Below are positions 18,890-30,278 of a DNA stretch of 64,000 bases, piece by piece. Under the pieces are notes generated by a model, which ran no database searches, was not told the origin of the DNA, and worked only from the letters and a program-made list of their open reading frames with translations. The position numbers were made by a program, and so were the translations under genes. How positions within the stretch are numbered: position 1 is the first letter of the stretch; the number at the start of each line of letters is the position of its first letter. The stretch is from Stutzerimonas stutzeri (GTDB lineage: Bacteria; Pseudomonadota; Gammaproteobacteria; Pseudomonadales; Pseudomonadaceae): contig NZ_JAMOIC010000009.1 in the NCBI RefSeq assembly GCF_024448895.1, positions 62,001 through 126,000 on the forward strand, in the 5' to 3' direction.

Positions 18890-20668
18890 TCAGCGCTTGG
18901 CGACGACCTGATCCTTCGGCAGCTTGAAGGTCCAGACCATTCCGCCCTGGTTGAAGTCCTTCACGCGTTTGGCCACTTCACCGCCCCACAGCGGTACCGC
19001 GCCGCCCCAGCCGGAAAGCACGGAGACATACTGCTCGCCGTCCATTTCCCAGGTGATCGGCGAGCCGACGATGCCCGAGCCGGTGTTGAATTCGTAAACC
19101 TTCTTGCCGGTCTTGGCATCGAACGCCATCAGGAAGCCTTCCGGGTTACCGGTGAACACAAGGTTGCCCTTGGTGGCCAACACCCCGCCCCATAGCGGCG
19201 CGTAGTTTTCATAACGCCACACTTCCTTGCCGGTCTTGGGATCGACGGCCCGCAGCACACCGATGTAATCCTCGTTCAGCGGATGAATGGTGAAGCCTGC
19301 ACCGAGATAGGCCGCGCCCTTTTTGTAGGCAACACTCTCGTTCCAGATGTCCATGCTCCACTCGTTGGACGGGACGTAAAACAGGCCGGTGTCCTGACTG
19401 TAGGCCATTGGCATCCAGTTCTTTCCACCCAGGAACGACGGCGCAACCGTTACTGACTTGCCCTTGTCGGCATCGCCTGGCGCGCCAGGTCGATTGGCGT
19501 CGTCGTAGATCGGCCGACCGTCCTTATCCAGACCCTTGGCCCAGGTGATCTTGTCCACGAAGGGGAAACCGCGGATGAATTTGCCATTGGTGCGATCGAG
19601 TACGTAGAAGAACCCGTTACGGTCGGCGGTGCCGGCAGCCTTGATGGTTTTGCCGCCGTCTTCGTAATCGAAGGAGATGAGCTCATTCACTCCGTCATAG
19701 TCCCAACCGTCATGCGGCGTCGACTGGAAGTGCCACTTGATCGAGCCATCGTCCGGATCCAGTGCCAGACGAGACGACGAGAACAGGTTGTCGCCCGGGC
19801 GCAGGTGGGAGTTCCAGGGTGACGGGTTACCGGTGCCGAACAGCAGCGAGTCCGTGTCCGGATCGTAATACCCACCGAGCCAGGGCGCGGCGCCGCCGGT
19901 CTTCCAAAGGTCGCCCGGCCAGGTTTTGCCGGCTTCGCCGCCGGAAATACCGTTGTCGACCTTTTTGCCGTCTTTCATCACAAAGCCCATGTGACCTTCG
20001 ACAGTTGGGCGTGACCAAAGAACTTCACCATTCTTCGGGTCATAAGCTTCGATCTTGCCGACCACACCGAACTCGCCACCGGCCACGCCGGTGATCAGCT
20101 TGCCTTTGACCACCAGCGGCGCAGCGGAGATTGAGTAGCCGGCCTTATAGTCTGCGACAGTCTTTTTCCAGACGACCTTGCCGGTGTCCTTGTTCAGCGC
20201 AACCAGCTTGGCATCCAGCGTGCCGAAGATGACGAGGTCGTCATAGAGCGCCACGCCGCGGTTGATCACGTCGCAGCACGGCATGATGCCGTCGGGCAGG
20301 CGCGCGTCGTATTGCCAGAGTTCCTTGCCCGTGCGCGCATCCACGGCAAATACACGCGAGTAGGAACCCGTGAGGTACATGACGCCGTCCTTGATCAACG
20401 GCTGAGATTCCTGGCCACGCTGTTTCTCGCCGCCTAGCGAGTATCCCCACACCGGCCGCAGTTCGGTCACGTTGCCAACGTTGAGCGTATCGAGGGTGCT
20501 GTAGCGCTGGCCTTGCAGCCCCATGCCGTTGGTCACGATCTGATCAGTGGACTTGGCGTCATCGAGAATTTCCTGATCGGTGACTGCCCATGCCGACACG
20601 CTGGAGACGGCCATGGCGGCGCAAAGCGCAGTCAGGGCGAAGGGCTTGCGAAGGCCGGTGTGCTTCAT
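18890..20668 (-). CDS. pedH: PQQ-dependent alcohol dehydrogenase, lanthanide (PedH) type
   Basis: Periplasmic quinoprotein that oxidises ethanol and other alcohols and passes electrons to cytochrome c550. It is 592 residues with a signal peptide to about residue 28, eight propeller blades (repeated GxLxAxDxxTGKxxW motifs) and the vicinal disulfide Cys131-Cys132. The active-site segment [11 protein letters not shown] has the catalytic Asp323 and an additional Asp325. That second Asp marks lanthanide-dependent XoxF/PedH enzymes and is absent from calcium enzymes. Length and sequence match P. putida PedH (595 aa) better than ExaA/PedE (623-631 aa). The metal preference is inferred. Confidence 0.9.
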   Translation of the reverse strand: MKHTGLRKPFALTALCAAMAVSSVSAWAVTDQEILDDAKSTDQIVTNGMGLQGQRYSTLDTLNVGNVTELRPVWGYSLGGEKQRGQESQPLIKDGVMYLTGSYSRVFAVDARTGKELWQYDARLPDGIMPCCDVINRGVALYDDLVIFGTLDAKLVALNKDTGKVVWKKTVADYKAGYSISAAPLVVKGKLITGVAGGEFGVVGKIEAYDPKNGEVLWSRPTVEGHMGFVMKDGKKVDNGISGGEAGKTWPGDLWKTGGAAPWLGGYYDPDTDSLLFGTGNPSPWNSHLRPGDNLFSSSRLALDPDDGSIKWHFQSTPHDGWDYDGVNELISFDYEDGGKTIKAAGTADRNGFFYVLDRTNGKFIRGFPFVDKITWAKGLDKDGRPIYDDANRPGAPGDADKGKSVTVAPSFLGGKNWMPMAYSQDTGLFYVPSNEWSMDIWNESVAYKKGAAYLGAGFTIHPLNEDYIGVLRAVDPKTGKEVWRYENYAPLWGGVLATKGNLVFTGNPEGFLMAFDAKTGKKVYEFNTGSGIVGSPITWEMDGEQYVSVLSGWGGAVPLWGGEVAKRVKDFNQGGMVWTFKLPKDQVVAKR

Positions 20669-21119
20669 TGCGGCTACCTCTACGGGTTCATTGTTATGTC
20701 GCCGGGAAGTCTTCCCGGTCTAGTGCCGATTCTTGGATCTGGCCGCAGCCGCAACAATTACACGCAGTACCGATTTTTCTCCTCCCTTGGTAGCAATACT
20801 CCACCCAAGCCGCGACATTCCCGGGTCTCAGGAGGAGCGATACAGCACTGCCGTCGGCGTTACATGGATCAGTGCGTGGCCCTCGGTCGAGATCTCGCCG
20901 CCTGACCTCGCCGGCCTGCCCTGTTCCGGCCGTCGCACAGAAGCGATCCAAATCAGCGCGACCGCGCGACCTCATGAGCTGTCAATCATGGAACGAATTG
21001 ATGCCCCCGAGACCACGCCAAGTCGATACAGTAGGCGCCTATCGATCCACGGCCTCATCCATCCACCGCCCTCAGGGCGGCAGGCGAAGCCATTCCGAAT
21101 TCGAGTTCAGGCGTACGAC
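20669..21119. other. Divergent pedH / MFS intergenic region
   Basis: This 451-base gap carries the pedH promoter side with the CTACC box at 20785-20796. I see no convincing second box for the MFS gene. Open frames continue upstream of the MFS start to 20733 but look like random coding without family similarity. Confidence 0.5.
20785..20796 (-). promoter_or_regulatory. Putative AgmR-type box upstream of pedH
   Basis: The minus strand reads TTGCTACCAAGG and continues GAGGAGA. The 16-mer CTACCAAGGGAGGAGA is identical to that at the pedF promoter. The box lies about 117 bases upstream of the pedH ATG. Confidence 0.55.
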
Positions 21120-22319
21120 ATGAAACAGAGCTGGTCCGCGTTTCCCTGGGTGTGCTTCGCGATGTGCGTGGGCGTGATGGGCACCGCGCTCATTTCTCCG
21201 CTGTACCCGCTTTACCAGCAGGCGTGGCAGTTGCGTACCAGCGAAATTTCGTTGATTTACGTGGTGTACATGGTGGGCGCGCTGTTCGGCCTGCTGTTCA
21301 TGGGGCGTCTGTCGGATACGCTTGGTTTCCGCAGGGTCATGCTGACCGGCCTGATACTCGGCTGGGGCGGGACGCTGGTGACGATGCTTGCGTGGAACCT
21401 GCCGAGTCTGAACATCGGTCGCTTTGCGGTGGGGCTGTCATCCAGCCTGATCGTCACCAGCGCCTCGGTGGGCCTGGTGCAGATATCCCGCGATGGGGCC
21501 TCCCAGCGGATATCAATGATCACCAGTTTCCTGCTGGCCTTAGGCTTCGGTCTCGGCCCGCTCACCGGTGGCGTTATTGGCCAGTGGCTGCCGTACCCAT
21601 TGGTCGTTACCTACCTGCCCTCTCTAGGCCTTGGCGTGCTGGCTGTCTTTGCCTTGCTGCGGGTGCAGCTCAAACCTCACCCGGAACTCGCCGCCGCATC
21701 ACCGCTTGGCTGGCGCACCTTCATTCCGCGCCTGACCTGGGCCAAACGAAGCGACGCATTGGCCTTCCTGCTTACCTGCGCCTGCCCTTTTTTCGCCTTT
21801 GGCGTGTTTGGCATCTACGCGTCGATGGCACCGTTGTTCCTGGAAAAGATGCTGCCGTGGCATGGCCCAGTGGTCAGCGGCACGTCCATCGGCGTAATCC
21901 TGCTGGCATCTGCCATGGTGCAACTTGCCTGCGCCCCGATGAGCTTGCGCTGGTGCGGTCTGCTTGGATTGCTGGCGGTGGTGTTGAGCAACGCGATGCT
22001 GGTGCTCAACTTTGCGGTCGGCTCCTCGCTGGTGTTCATCATCGGCGTTTGCGCTGCTGCCGCGGCCCACGGGATGTGCCTCCTGGCCGGCATCAGCATG
22101 GTCAACCGCATCGCCAGTCCAGCCGAGCGCTCGGGACTGATATCGACTTATCTGGTATGCGGCTACGTTGGCGCCATCGCACCGCTGCTTGGCGCTGGCT
22201 GGGTCGCGGACCATTACGGGCTGCCCATGGCGATCAGCCTTCTGGGCTGGGTGGTCATCGCGCTTGCCACGCCGCTTGCTGTCTGGTTTTTTCTGCACCC
22301 ACGGATGCAAGCGAGGTGA
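21120..22319 (+). CDS. MFS transporter
   Basis: A 399-residue major-facilitator protein with about twelve hydrophobic helices. The loop 2-3 signature is GRLSDTLGFRRVM. I start at ATG 21120 (MKQSWSAFPWVCF), because the longer frame to 20733 adds a non-hydrophobic tail unlike any MFS N-terminus. It is divergent from pedH and convergent with kdpE. An MFS gene also follows the erc genes in P. aeruginosa, so it may belong to the alcohol regulon. The substrate cannot be read from the sequence. Confidence 0.85.
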   Translation: MKQSWSAFPWVCFAMCVGVMGTALISPLYPLYQQAWQLRTSEISLIYVVYMVGALFGLLFMGRLSDTLGFRRVMLTGLILGWGGTLVTMLAWNLPSLNIGRFAVGLSSSLIVTSASVGLVQISRDGASQRISMITSFLLALGFGLGPLTGGVIGQWLPYPLVVTYLPSLGLGVLAVFALLRVQLKPHPELAAASPLGWRTFIPRLTWAKRSDALAFLLTCACPFFAFGVFGIYASMAPLFLEKMLPWHGPVVSGTSIGVILLASAMVQLACAPMSLRWCGLLGLLAVVLSNAMLVLNFAVGSSLVFIIGVCAAAAAHGMCLLAGISMVNRIASPAERSGLISTYLVCGYVGAIAPLLGAGWVADHYGLPMAISLLGWVVIALATPLAVWFFLHPRMQAR

Positions 22320-22388
22320 AGGCCGTTGTGAGCCGTTCCAGACGCGAAGCGCATCGGAACAACTACGCAGATCGTCCAGTGGACGAGC

Positions 22389-23081
22389 TTATTGATCAGC
22401 AACCAGACGGTAACCAACCCCAGCCTCGGTAACGATGAACCGGGGTGCCGCCGGATCGTCCCCGAGCTTGCGCCTGAGATGCCCGACAACGACCCGCAGG
22501 TAGTGAGTGTCGCCGCTGTGGCTTGGCCCCCATATGTCCTTGAGCAACTGTTGCTGAGTTACGACCCGGCCAATGTGATGAGCGAGCGCAGCCAGGACTG
22601 CATATTCCTTGCGGGTCAGGCTGATTTCCTGCCCATCCAGGCTGACGCGCCTGTAGGCAAAGTCGATGCATAGCGGGCCTGACAAGGTTTGAGCTGCGCC
22701 GGTGGCCGCGGGTTGCTTGTCGCGCAGCAGCACTCTGACCCGCGCGAGAAACTCCTGAATTCCGAAGGGTTTGGTCACGTAGTCGTTCGCGCCGCCATCA
22801 AGGGCCATCACCTTTTCCGCTTCGCTGGAGCGTACGGACAGGACGAGCACCGGGACCTGCGTCCACTCGCGCAGTTCGCGCAGCACCGCCTGGCCGTCCA
22901 GATCTGGCAGCCCCAGGTCGAGCACGACAAGGTCGGGCTTTTCCAGCGCAGCGCAGGCCAACCCATCCCGACCATTACCGCCTTCGATCACGCGATAACC
23001 CTGGGAGCCAAGGCTGATACGCAGAAACTTCCGGATCTGCGGCTCGTCATCGATGATCAGGATGGTTGCTTGCTGACTCAA
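22389..23081 (-). CDS. kdpE: Response regulator KdpE
   Basis: A 230-residue OmpR-family regulator that activates kdpFABC when phosphorylated by KdpD. The receiver (1-115) has the acidic pocket IIDDE, phosphoacceptor Asp in VVLDLGLPDLDG and Lys in VTKPF. The winged-helix DNA-binding domain follows, with LTRKEYAVLAALA and SHSGDTHYLRVVVGHLRRKL. Its ATG overlaps the kdpD stop by four bases. Confidence 0.95.
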   Translation of the reverse strand: MSQQATILIIDDEPQIRKFLRISLGSQGYRVIEGGNGRDGLACAALEKPDLVVLDLGLPDLDGQAVLRELREWTQVPVLVLSVRSSEAEKVMALDGGANDYVTKPFGIQEFLARVRVLLRDKQPAATGAAQTLSGPLCIDFAYRRVSLDGQEISLTRKEYAVLAALAHHIGRVVTQQQLLKDIWGPSHSGDTHYLRVVVGHLRRKLGDDPAAPRFIVTEAGVGYRLVADQ

Positions 23082-25750
23082 GAAAGATCGTTCTCCAAAT
23101 GAGGCTGGGGCTGCAATGGCAGCTCCAGTGTGACACTCGTCCCGCGGCCGTCGAGACCTTCTCCAACCGACACGCGCCCGCCATGCGTCCCAATCATGCC
23201 CTGGCAGATGGCAAGCCCCAGACCGGTGCCAGGCCCGCCTCGGTCGCCGCGCGCAGCGGTGTAGAACATATCGAAGATTTTCGCGCGCTCGGCCTCGGGC
23301 ACGCCCGGCCCCTCGTCACTGACGATGAAGCGCAGGCTGCTGGCATCAACATGCACGGCGATCTGCAGTCGCCCATTAGGTGGCGAGAACCGCGCAGCGT
23401 TCTCCAATACATTGACCAGCGCCTGTTCGATCAGCGCCGGATGCACGAACAACAGTGGCAGCGAATCGGGTAGCAGCACCTCGACCCGCAGCTCGGCGAG
23501 CACGCGCTGCAGGCGCTGCAGTGCGCTGGCGATGATATCGGCTGGTGTGGTCCAGTCCCTGATCAGCTTCAAGCCGCCATGCCCGAGCCGCGTCATGTCC
23601 AGCAGATTCTGGATGTATCGATCCAGACGCTCGGCTTCATCACGCGTTGCCTCCAGAAGCTCCTGTCGGTCAGCCTCGCTCATGCTGTGGCCCAGACTCG
23701 CCAGGCTGTCGATGGAGCCCCGCATGGCCGTGAGCGGTGTGCGCAGATCATGAGAAACGGATGCCAGTAGCGCACTTCGCAGTTCCTCTGTTTGACCATG
23801 CAGGCGCGCCGCCTCCAACTCTTCGGCCAGGGTGGCGCGCCCAAGAGCCTGCGCGATGGGCTGAGCCAGCGCGGCGATAAGGCGCCGCCTTGAGGGCCCC
23901 GGAGCTGTTCCCACAGAACGAATGCCCAGCAACCCCAGCGGCTGCCCGTCGGCGTTTAGCGGCTGCCACCACCATCGACTGTTCGGTAGCGTATCGGTGC
24001 CCTGCCCCGCTGGCTGCCCGTGCTTCAACGACCAGTCGGCCGCCGCCTGCTCTTCATCGTTCAGAACCGGAGTAGCGTCAGAGACGTACGACCAGTGCCC
24101 ATGCGCGCCAGGCGCTGCGTCACTGCGCGTTGCGACCACAGCTTCCGTGTTTGCCAGCTGTTGCAATTGACGGACCGCCGCCGAAGCGACCGCCCGCACA
24201 TCGGTCGCGGCGCCGAGCTGACGGGAAAGATCGAGCAATGCTGTGGTTTCAGCCTGCGTCTGGCGCAGCGCTTGAACCTGGCGACGTTGCCGGCTGGCGA
24301 GATTGCCAGCGAGGACGGCCATCAGAAGGAAAAACAGGAGGGTCAGTACGTCCTCCTGCCGAGCGACGATGAAGGTGAACGTCGGCGGAATGAACAGAAA
24401 GTCGTACAACAGAAACGAAAGGCCCGCGCAGGCCAATGCAGGCCCAAGGCTGCTCCGCACCGCCACCACCAGCACGGCAGCCAGGAAAACCAGCGATATG
24501 TTGGGCAACGCCAGGTAGCGTGCCAACAGCAGCGCGACGGCCGTGGCTGCTACGGTCGCCAACCCGGCAAGCAGGTAATCATGCCAATCCGCTGGGGGTT
24601 GTACGCGCCTTTTTGGCGCGGTCTTAGCTGGTTCCTGAGCAAGCACGCTGATCTCAAGCCCGCGGCCCGCTTTGATCAATTGCTCCGCGACCGAGCCCTT
24701 GAGCCACACCTTCCACCCAAAGCGTGATTGATCACGTCGGCCGACCAGCACGAGGGTGGCGCGGCGCTCAACGGCATGATCCAGCAGTGATCGCGCGACT
24801 CGCTCGGCGCGCAGCTCCACGACTTCACCGCCAAGACGCTCGGCGAGCTGCTGGGCCGATTGCAGATAGCCAAGCTGAAGCTCGTCCTTGCTCGTGCCCG
24901 TATCTATGTGGACCACCGACCAGGGTAGATGCCGCCGCTCGGCGACCCTGGCAGCGTGACGCACCAAGCCCTCGGCGTGGACATCCCCATCGATTCCCAC
25001 CAGCAGGCGGCCCCTGACGGCCGGCGCGGTTTGCCCCAACAGACGATGGCGCCGATGCAGGTCGGCATCGACCCGCGCAGCTGCTGTCTGCATGGCCAGC
25101 TCGCGTAGAGCGGTCAGGTTGGTCTGAGTGAAGAAGGCATCAATTGCCGCACGTGCCTGCTCCGGAACGTAGACCTTGCCTTCGCGCAGGCGCTCCAGCA
25201 GCTCACGCGGCGGCAGGTCGATCAGCAGGATGTCGTCGGCCTGCTGAAGGATCCAGTCAGGCACGGTCTCCCTGACCTGCACCCCGGTGATTGCACGCAC
25301 CTGATCGTTGAGGCTTTCCAGATGCTGCACGTTGACGGTGGTGTAGACATCGAGACCGGCGTCGAGCAGCTCCAGTACATCCTGCCAGCGTTTGCTGTGC
25401 CGGCTACCAGGCGCGTTGCTGTGGGCCAGCTCGTCAACCAGAATCAGCCCCGGACGCGCTTCGAGCAATCCGTCCAGGTCCATTTCGACCAGGCTAACGC
25501 CCCGATAGTCGCTGCGGGTCATGGGCTGTTCCGCCAGGCCGACGCACATCGCCTCGGTTTCGGAACGCCCATGGGTCTCGACGACGCCAATCCGCACGTC
25601 GCGACCCGACTGCCGCTGACGCTGGGCGGCCTGGAGCATGGCGTAGGTCTTGCCGACGCCGGGCGCGGCGCCGAGAAAGACCTTGAGCCGCCCGCGTCCT
25701 TCTCGGGGCGTGTCGTCTAGAAACGCATCCGCACGCTGGGCATTGCTCAT
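23078..25750 (-). CDS. kdpD: Sensor histidine kinase KdpD
   Basis: An 890-residue potassium/turgor sensor kinase. The N-terminal KdpD domain has a Walker A motif GAAPGVGKTYAML and LVDELAHSNAPG. A universal-stress-protein-like domain (about 250-375) is followed by four closely spaced transmembrane helices (about 395-490). After a GAF-like region come SHDLRTPLTAMRGS, with the phosphorylated His, and an ATPase domain with DEGPGVP and GTGLGLAI. It lies 5 bases after kdpC and overlaps kdpE. Confidence 0.96.
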   Translation of the reverse strand: MSNAQRADAFLDDTPREGRGRLKVFLGAAPGVGKTYAMLQAAQRQRQSGRDVRIGVVETHGRSETEAMCVGLAEQPMTRSDYRGVSLVEMDLDGLLEARPGLILVDELAHSNAPGSRHSKRWQDVLELLDAGLDVYTTVNVQHLESLNDQVRAITGVQVRETVPDWILQQADDILLIDLPPRELLERLREGKVYVPEQARAAIDAFFTQTNLTALRELAMQTAAARVDADLHRRHRLLGQTAPAVRGRLLVGIDGDVHAEGLVRHAARVAERRHLPWSVVHIDTGTSKDELQLGYLQSAQQLAERLGGEVVELRAERVARSLLDHAVERRATLVLVGRRDQSRFGWKVWLKGSVAEQLIKAGRGLEISVLAQEPAKTAPKRRVQPPADWHDYLLAGLATVAATAVALLLARYLALPNISLVFLAAVLVVAVRSSLGPALACAGLSFLLYDFLFIPPTFTFIVARQEDVLTLLFFLLMAVLAGNLASRQRRQVQALRQTQAETTALLDLSRQLGAATDVRAVASAAVRQLQQLANTEAVVATRSDAAPGAHGHWSYVSDATPVLNDEEQAAADWSLKHGQPAGQGTDTLPNSRWWWQPLNADGQPLGLLGIRSVGTAPGPSRRRLIAALAQPIAQALGRATLAEELEAARLHGQTEELRSALLASVSHDLRTPLTAMRGSIDSLASLGHSMSEADRQELLEATRDEAERLDRYIQNLLDMTRLGHGGLKLIRDWTTPADIIASALQRLQRVLAELRVEVLLPDSLPLLFVHPALIEQALVNVLENAARFSPPNGRLQIAVHVDASSLRFIVSDEGPGVPEAERAKIFDMFYTAARGDRGGPGTGLGLAICQGMIGTHGGRVSVGEGLDGRGTSVTLELPLQPQPHLENDLS

Positions 25751-25755
25751 TCATA

Positions 25756-26322
25756 TCACTCGTCTGGATCGGGCCGTGGATTGTCCGCCAACGCCAGGTT
25801 CAGAGCCAGTACGTTGACCACGGCAGGCCCCACCAGCGGCGTCACTTTCAGGGCGTCGATCAGGTCATTCAGGCGCTCTTGCGGCAGACCACGCGCGGCT
25901 GAAACACGTGCTGCCTGGAATCTGGCTGCAGCCACCGAGAGGTGTGGGTCAAGGCCGCTGCCGGAGGTTGTCACCAACTCGATCGGGACTGGCCGCTCAG
26001 CCGTGCCGCCCCATTGGCTCGCGTATTCACGGACCTTGTCAGCAAGCTCAGGGTTGCTTGGGGCCAGGTTACTGGCACCACTTGCCACAGTTGCGTAATC
26101 GCCTGCGGACGGGCGCGGTTGAAACCATTCCGAGCCAGCGAACGGCTGCGCCAGTAGGTTACTGCCCCTGACCTGCCCCGCTGCATCTCGGACCAAGCTG
26201 CCATTGGCCTGGTCAGCAAATGCCAGCTGCGCCACTGCGGTAACGGTCAGGGGATAAATGACGCCGGTAATCAGCGTCATCAGGATCAGCGCGGCAAGCG
26301 CTGGGCGGAAGTGCATGAACAT
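25756..26322 (-). CDS. kdpC: Potassium-transporting ATPase subunit KdpC
   Basis: A 188-residue single-pass subunit that assists potassium binding and ATP affinity of KdpB. The N-terminal helix is at about 5-28 ([20 protein letters not shown]). The periplasmic domain contains [20 protein letters not shown] and [10 protein letters not shown], all typical of KdpC. An alternative start two codons downstream (26316) is equally possible. Confidence 0.95.
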   Translation of the reverse strand: MFMHFRPALAALILMTLITGVIYPLTVTAVAQLAFADQANGSLVRDAAGQVRGSNLLAQPFAGSEWFQPRPSAGDYATVASGASNLAPSNPELADKVREYASQWGGTAERPVPIELVTTSGSGLDPHLSVAAARFQAARVSAARGLPQERLNDLIDALKVTPLVGPAVVNVLALNLALADNPRPDPDE

Positions 26323-26365
26323 GTGCGTTTCTCCAAATGGTCGCGCCGCCTGGGCGCGGCGAGAC

Positions 26366-28420
26366 TCAGACCAGACCCAGTCCGGTCAGAAGCAGATCGA
26401 TGAGTTTGATACCGACAAAGGGTGCGACCAGCCCGCCCAGGCCGTAGATCACCAGGTTGCGGCGCAACAGGCTGGCCGAGTCGACGGCTTTCACGTTAAC
26501 GCCGCGCAGCGCCAGCGGAATCAGGGCGACGATGATCAGCGCGTTGAACACGATCGCAGACAGAATTGCACTGGCAGAGCTGTGAAGTTGCACCACGTTC
26601 AGTGCCGATAGCTGCGGATAGATGCCTATGAACAGTGCCGGCAGGATCGCGAAGTATTTCGCCACATCGTTGGCTATCGAGAACGTCGTCAGCGCACCCC
26701 GTGTGACCAGCAACTGCTTACCGACCTGCACCACATCCAGCAGCTTGGTCGGGTCCGAATCCAGGTCCACCAGGTTGGCAGCCTCACGTGCAGCCTGGGT
26801 GCCGTCATTCATTGCCATGCCCACATCAGCCTGTGCCAGGGCCGGTGCGTCATTGGCCCCGTCGCCACACATCGCAACCATCTTGCCTTCGGCCTGTTCC
26901 TGGCGAATCCGCTGCAACTTCTTTTCCGGCGTCGCTTCGGCAATGAGGTCATCGACACCAGCCTCGGCAGCGATTGCGGCCGCGGTCAGAGGATTGTCAC
27001 CCGTGACCATCACGGTACGGATGCCCAGCTGGCGCAGCTCGGCAAAGCGCTCGCGGATGCCAGGCTTGACCACATCCTTGAGGTGAATCGCGCCCAGCAA
27101 GCGATCGTCGGCGCATACCAGCAGCGGGGTTCCTCCGCTCTTCGCGATGGACTGCACCTCTCGGGCCAGCACTGCCGGCATCTGCTCGCGATCCATGCCC
27201 AGATGGCCGAGCACGGCGTCTACCGCACCCTTTCTATAACGTCGGCCTTCGTGATCGGCACCGGACAGACGGGTTTCGGCGGTAAAGGGAATGGCCGTGC
27301 ACTCATGGCCAACAGGTTCTTTTACCGGGGCCAGCCCACGCAGGTATTCGACGATGGATTTACCTTCGACGGTATCGTCGGCCAGAGAGGACAACAGTGC
27401 CGCCCAGGACAGCTCCGTTGCCGTGACGCCTTGCGCCTTGACCATCGCCGTGCAGCGGCGATTACCAAAAGTGATGGTCCCGGTCTTGTCCAGCAGCAAC
27501 ACCTGCACGTCACCGGCAGCCTCCACCGCCCGTCCCGACTTGGCGATCACGTTGAGGCGTACCAGCCTGTCCATACCCGCGATGCCGATCGCAGAGAGCA
27601 GCCCGCCGATGGTCGTTGGGATGAGCGTCACCAGCAGAGCCACCAGGTACACCAGTGGAAGGTCGCCGCCGGCAAATCGGGCGAAAGGTTGTAGCGTCGC
27701 CACCACCAGCAGGAAGATCAGGGTCAGCCCGATCAGCAGTACGTCGAGTGCGACCTCGTTGGGAGTCTTCTGGCGCTTGGCGCCTTCTACCAGTGCGATC
27801 ATCCGGTCCAGCGTCGATTCACCTGGATCGCTGCTGATCCGCACGAGCAGCCAGTCCGACACGACGCGGGTATTGCCGGTTACCGCTGAACGATCCCCGC
27901 CCGACTCTCGGATGACCGGAGCCGACTCGCCCGTGATGGCGGCCTCGTTCACCGCCGCAATGCCTTCGATGACTTCGCCGTCGCCCGGGATCAGTTCACC
28001 GGCAACCACTCGCACCACATCACCGCGCCGCAAGCTGCTGGCGGCAACACTGCGAAACTCACCGGTATCGGTTTGCAAGCGGGCTTCGAGGCCCTGCGAT
28101 CCCGCTTTCAAGCTGTCAGCACGGGCTTTGCCTCGCCCTTCTGCCAGCGCTTCGGCAAAGTTGGCGAAGAGCACCGTGAACCAGAGCCAGAATGCGATCT
28201 GAACGGCTACACCCGTGCTGACTGCGGCGCTGGGAATCAGGCACAGCGCAGTCGTGAGCACAGCTGTTAGCTCGACCACCAACATGACCGGCGAGCGCGA
28301 CAGCGTGCGCGGATCGAGCTTGACGAAAGCCTGGCGCAGCGCCGGCTTGCACAGCGAAGCGAAGGAGGTAGAAGTGGGTTGCTCGGCACCTTCGAGTGCC
28401 GTTTGATGGACGTTCATCAT
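26366..28420 (-). CDS. kdpB: Potassium-transporting P-type ATPase KdpB
   Basis: A 684-residue catalytic subunit that hydrolyses ATP to drive high-affinity K+ uptake. The phosphorylation motif is DKTGTIT, the actuator motif is TGES, and hinge and metal motifs MVTGDN and [14 protein letters not shown] are present. Membrane helices lie at about 45-90, 230-280 and 590-680. It is preceded by GGAG and lies 8 bases after kdpA. Confidence 0.97.
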   Translation of the reverse strand: MMNVHQTALEGAEQPTSTSFASLCKPALRQAFVKLDPRTLSRSPVMLVVELTAVLTTALCLIPSAAVSTGVAVQIAFWLWFTVLFANFAEALAEGRGKARADSLKAGSQGLEARLQTDTGEFRSVAASSLRRGDVVRVVAGELIPGDGEVIEGIAAVNEAAITGESAPVIRESGGDRSAVTGNTRVVSDWLLVRISSDPGESTLDRMIALVEGAKRQKTPNEVALDVLLIGLTLIFLLVVATLQPFARFAGGDLPLVYLVALLVTLIPTTIGGLLSAIGIAGMDRLVRLNVIAKSGRAVEAAGDVQVLLLDKTGTITFGNRRCTAMVKAQGVTATELSWAALLSSLADDTVEGKSIVEYLRGLAPVKEPVGHECTAIPFTAETRLSGADHEGRRYRKGAVDAVLGHLGMDREQMPAVLAREVQSIAKSGGTPLLVCADDRLLGAIHLKDVVKPGIRERFAELRQLGIRTVMVTGDNPLTAAAIAAEAGVDDLIAEATPEKKLQRIRQEQAEGKMVAMCGDGANDAPALAQADVGMAMNDGTQAAREAANLVDLDSDPTKLLDVVQVGKQLLVTRGALTTFSIANDVAKYFAILPALFIGIYPQLSALNVVQLHSSASAILSAIVFNALIIVALIPLALRGVNVKAVDSASLLRRNLVIYGLGGLVAPFVGIKLIDLLLTGLGLV

Positions 28421-28428
28421 GACGCTCC

Positions 28429-30129
28429 TCAGAAGCCCTGCAGCAGGAAGAAATGTTCAGCGACCGGCCCCAGTGCCAGTACCGGCAGGAATGTGAGCCC
28501 ACCGACCAGCAGGATCACCAGGGTCAGCAGCACCACGAACAGCGGGCCGTGGGTGGGGAAGTTGTTGGCATCGACCGGTGCGCGGTTCTTGGCTGCCAGG
28601 CCACCGGCGATTGCCAGCACGGGCAGGATGAAACCGAAGCGGCCCAGCAACATGGCGAATGCGATCATCAGGTTGTGGTAAGGCGTACCGGCTCCGAACC
28701 CGGCGAAGGCCGACCCGTTGTTGCCCGTGCCAGAGGTGTAGGCGTAGAGGATCTGGCTGAGGCCGTGAGGCCCCGGATTGGCAATCGACTCGGCAGGCCC
28801 TGACAAACTGACGCCGAGCGCCGTGAGCACAAGCACACCCACGGGCATCACCAGCAGCGTCGCGACCAGCAGGCGAACCTCGCGCGCTTCCAGTTTCTTG
28901 CCCAAGTACTCCGGCGTGCGACCAATCATCAGGCCAGCCAGGAACACCGTGATCAGGACGAACAGCAGCATGCCGTACAGCCCGGCGCCGACGCCGCCGA
29001 AGATGATTTCGCCGAGCATCATGTTGACGAGCGGCACCATGCCACCCAGCGCACTGAAGCTGTCATGCATGGCATTGACTGAGCCATTGGACGCTGCACT
29101 CGTGGTGGTCGCCCATAGCGCGGATGCCGCGACGCCGAACCGACTTTCCTTGCCCTCGAGCGAGCCACCCTGCTCCACCGCCAGGCCCGCAAGAGCCGGG
29201 TTCGCCTGATGTTCCGCTACCAGCGTGACACCTAACCCGAGGGTGAATACGAGCAGCATGCAGGCCAGGATCGCTCGGCTCTGACGCAAGTCGCGCACGT
29301 AGTGCCCGAACATGAAGACCAGCGCTGCGGGAATCAGGATGATCGATACGACTTCGAACAGATTGCTCCACGCGGTCGGGTTCTCGAAGGGGTGCGCCGA
29401 GTTGACGCCAAAGAAGCCGCCGCCATTGGTGCCAAGCTGTTTGATGGCGATCTGGCTGGCCGCAGGGCCCAGGGGAATGCTCTGCTCGCCACCTTGCATT
29501 GTGACGGCCTGAACATAACTGGCCAGGCTTTGCGGAACGCCCTGCCAGACGAGCAGCAGCGCAAGCACCAGGCAGAACGGCAACAGGCCATAGAGGACGG
29601 CTCGGGTCAGATCGACCCAGAAGTTGCCAATTTCCTTGGCGGAGCGACGCGAGAGTGCTCGACAAAACACCACCAGCACCGCAAGGCCAACCGCAGGACT
29701 GACGAAGTTCTGTACGCCCAGGCCCAGCATCTGGCTGAAATAGCTGAGCTGGGATTCCCCGCTGTAAGCCTGCCAGTTGGTGTTGGTCACGAAGCTCACG
29801 GCGGTGTTGAGCGCGAGATGCCATTCCATGCCGGGAATGCCTTGCGGATTCAGCGGAAGGCTCGCCTGCAACATCAGGATCGCGAACAGCACGATCAGGC
29901 TGACAGCGGTCAAGGCCAACAGCGCCAGGCTATAGCCCTTCCAATCCTGCTCACGGTTTTCGTCGACGCCTGCAACCCGATAACACAGGCGTTCGACTGG
30001 CAGGAGCAATGGGGTTAGCCAGGTGCGTTCACCCTCCATGACTCGGAACAGGTAACGCCCCAGCCAGGTTGCCGGCAACAGCACCAGTATGAAAAAGGCC
30101 GCAATCAGCCAGTAATCGTTGGCGTGCAT
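28429..30129 (-). CDS. kdpA: Potassium-transporting ATPase subunit KdpA
   Basis: A 566-residue K+-selective channel subunit of the superfamily of K+ transporters. All four selectivity-loop motifs are readable: [35 protein letters not shown] and [13 protein letters not shown]. About ten hydrophobic helices are present. It follows kdpF by 8 bases. Confidence 0.97.
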   Translation of the reverse strand: MHANDYWLIAAFFILVLLPATWLGRYLFRVMEGERTWLTPLLLPVERLCYRVAGVDENREQDWKGYSLALLALTAVSLIVLFAILMLQASLPLNPQGIPGMEWHLALNTAVSFVTNTNWQAYSGESQLSYFSQMLGLGVQNFVSPAVGLAVLVVFCRALSRRSAKEIGNFWVDLTRAVLYGLLPFCLVLALLLVWQGVPQSLASYVQAVTMQGGEQSIPLGPAASQIAIKQLGTNGGGFFGVNSAHPFENPTAWSNLFEVVSIILIPAALVFMFGHYVRDLRQSRAILACMLLVFTLGLGVTLVAEHQANPALAGLAVEQGGSLEGKESRFGVAASALWATTTSAASNGSVNAMHDSFSALGGMVPLVNMMLGEIIFGGVGAGLYGMLLFVLITVFLAGLMIGRTPEYLGKKLEAREVRLLVATLLVMPVGVLVLTALGVSLSGPAESIANPGPHGLSQILYAYTSGTGNNGSAFAGFGAGTPYHNLMIAFAMLLGRFGFILPVLAIAGGLAAKNRAPVDANNFPTHGPLFVVLLTLVILLVGGLTFLPVLALGPVAEHFFLLQGF

Positions 30130-30137
30130 GCGACCTC

Positions 30138-30227
30138 CTAGCTGCGTTCGGTGCGCAGCAGCGCGACCAGAAGGTAGATGAACAAAATGATTGCCAGGCC
30201 CAGCGAGAGCCCGTCGAGGAATGTCAT
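30138..30227 (-). CDS. kdpF: Kdp complex small subunit KdpF (29 aa)
   Basis: A 29-residue single-helix peptide that stabilises the Kdp complex. The minus strand reads MTFLDGLSLGLAIILFIYLL and then VALLRTERS before TAG. It lies directly before kdpA, with the GGAGG for kdpA overlapping its stop region. It is too short for most ORF callers. Confidence 0.92.
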   Translation of the reverse strand: MTFLDGLSLGLAIILFIYLLVALLRTERS

Positions 30228-30278
30228 GGGTGCTGTACTCCGAATTCGCATCAGTGCGGTACGGAGATTTTCAGAGCG

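Noticed and set aside
20733-21119. Upstream extension of the MFS frame
   Set aside because: Adds 129 non-hydrophobic residues across the pedH promoter region and does not resemble transporter N-termini.
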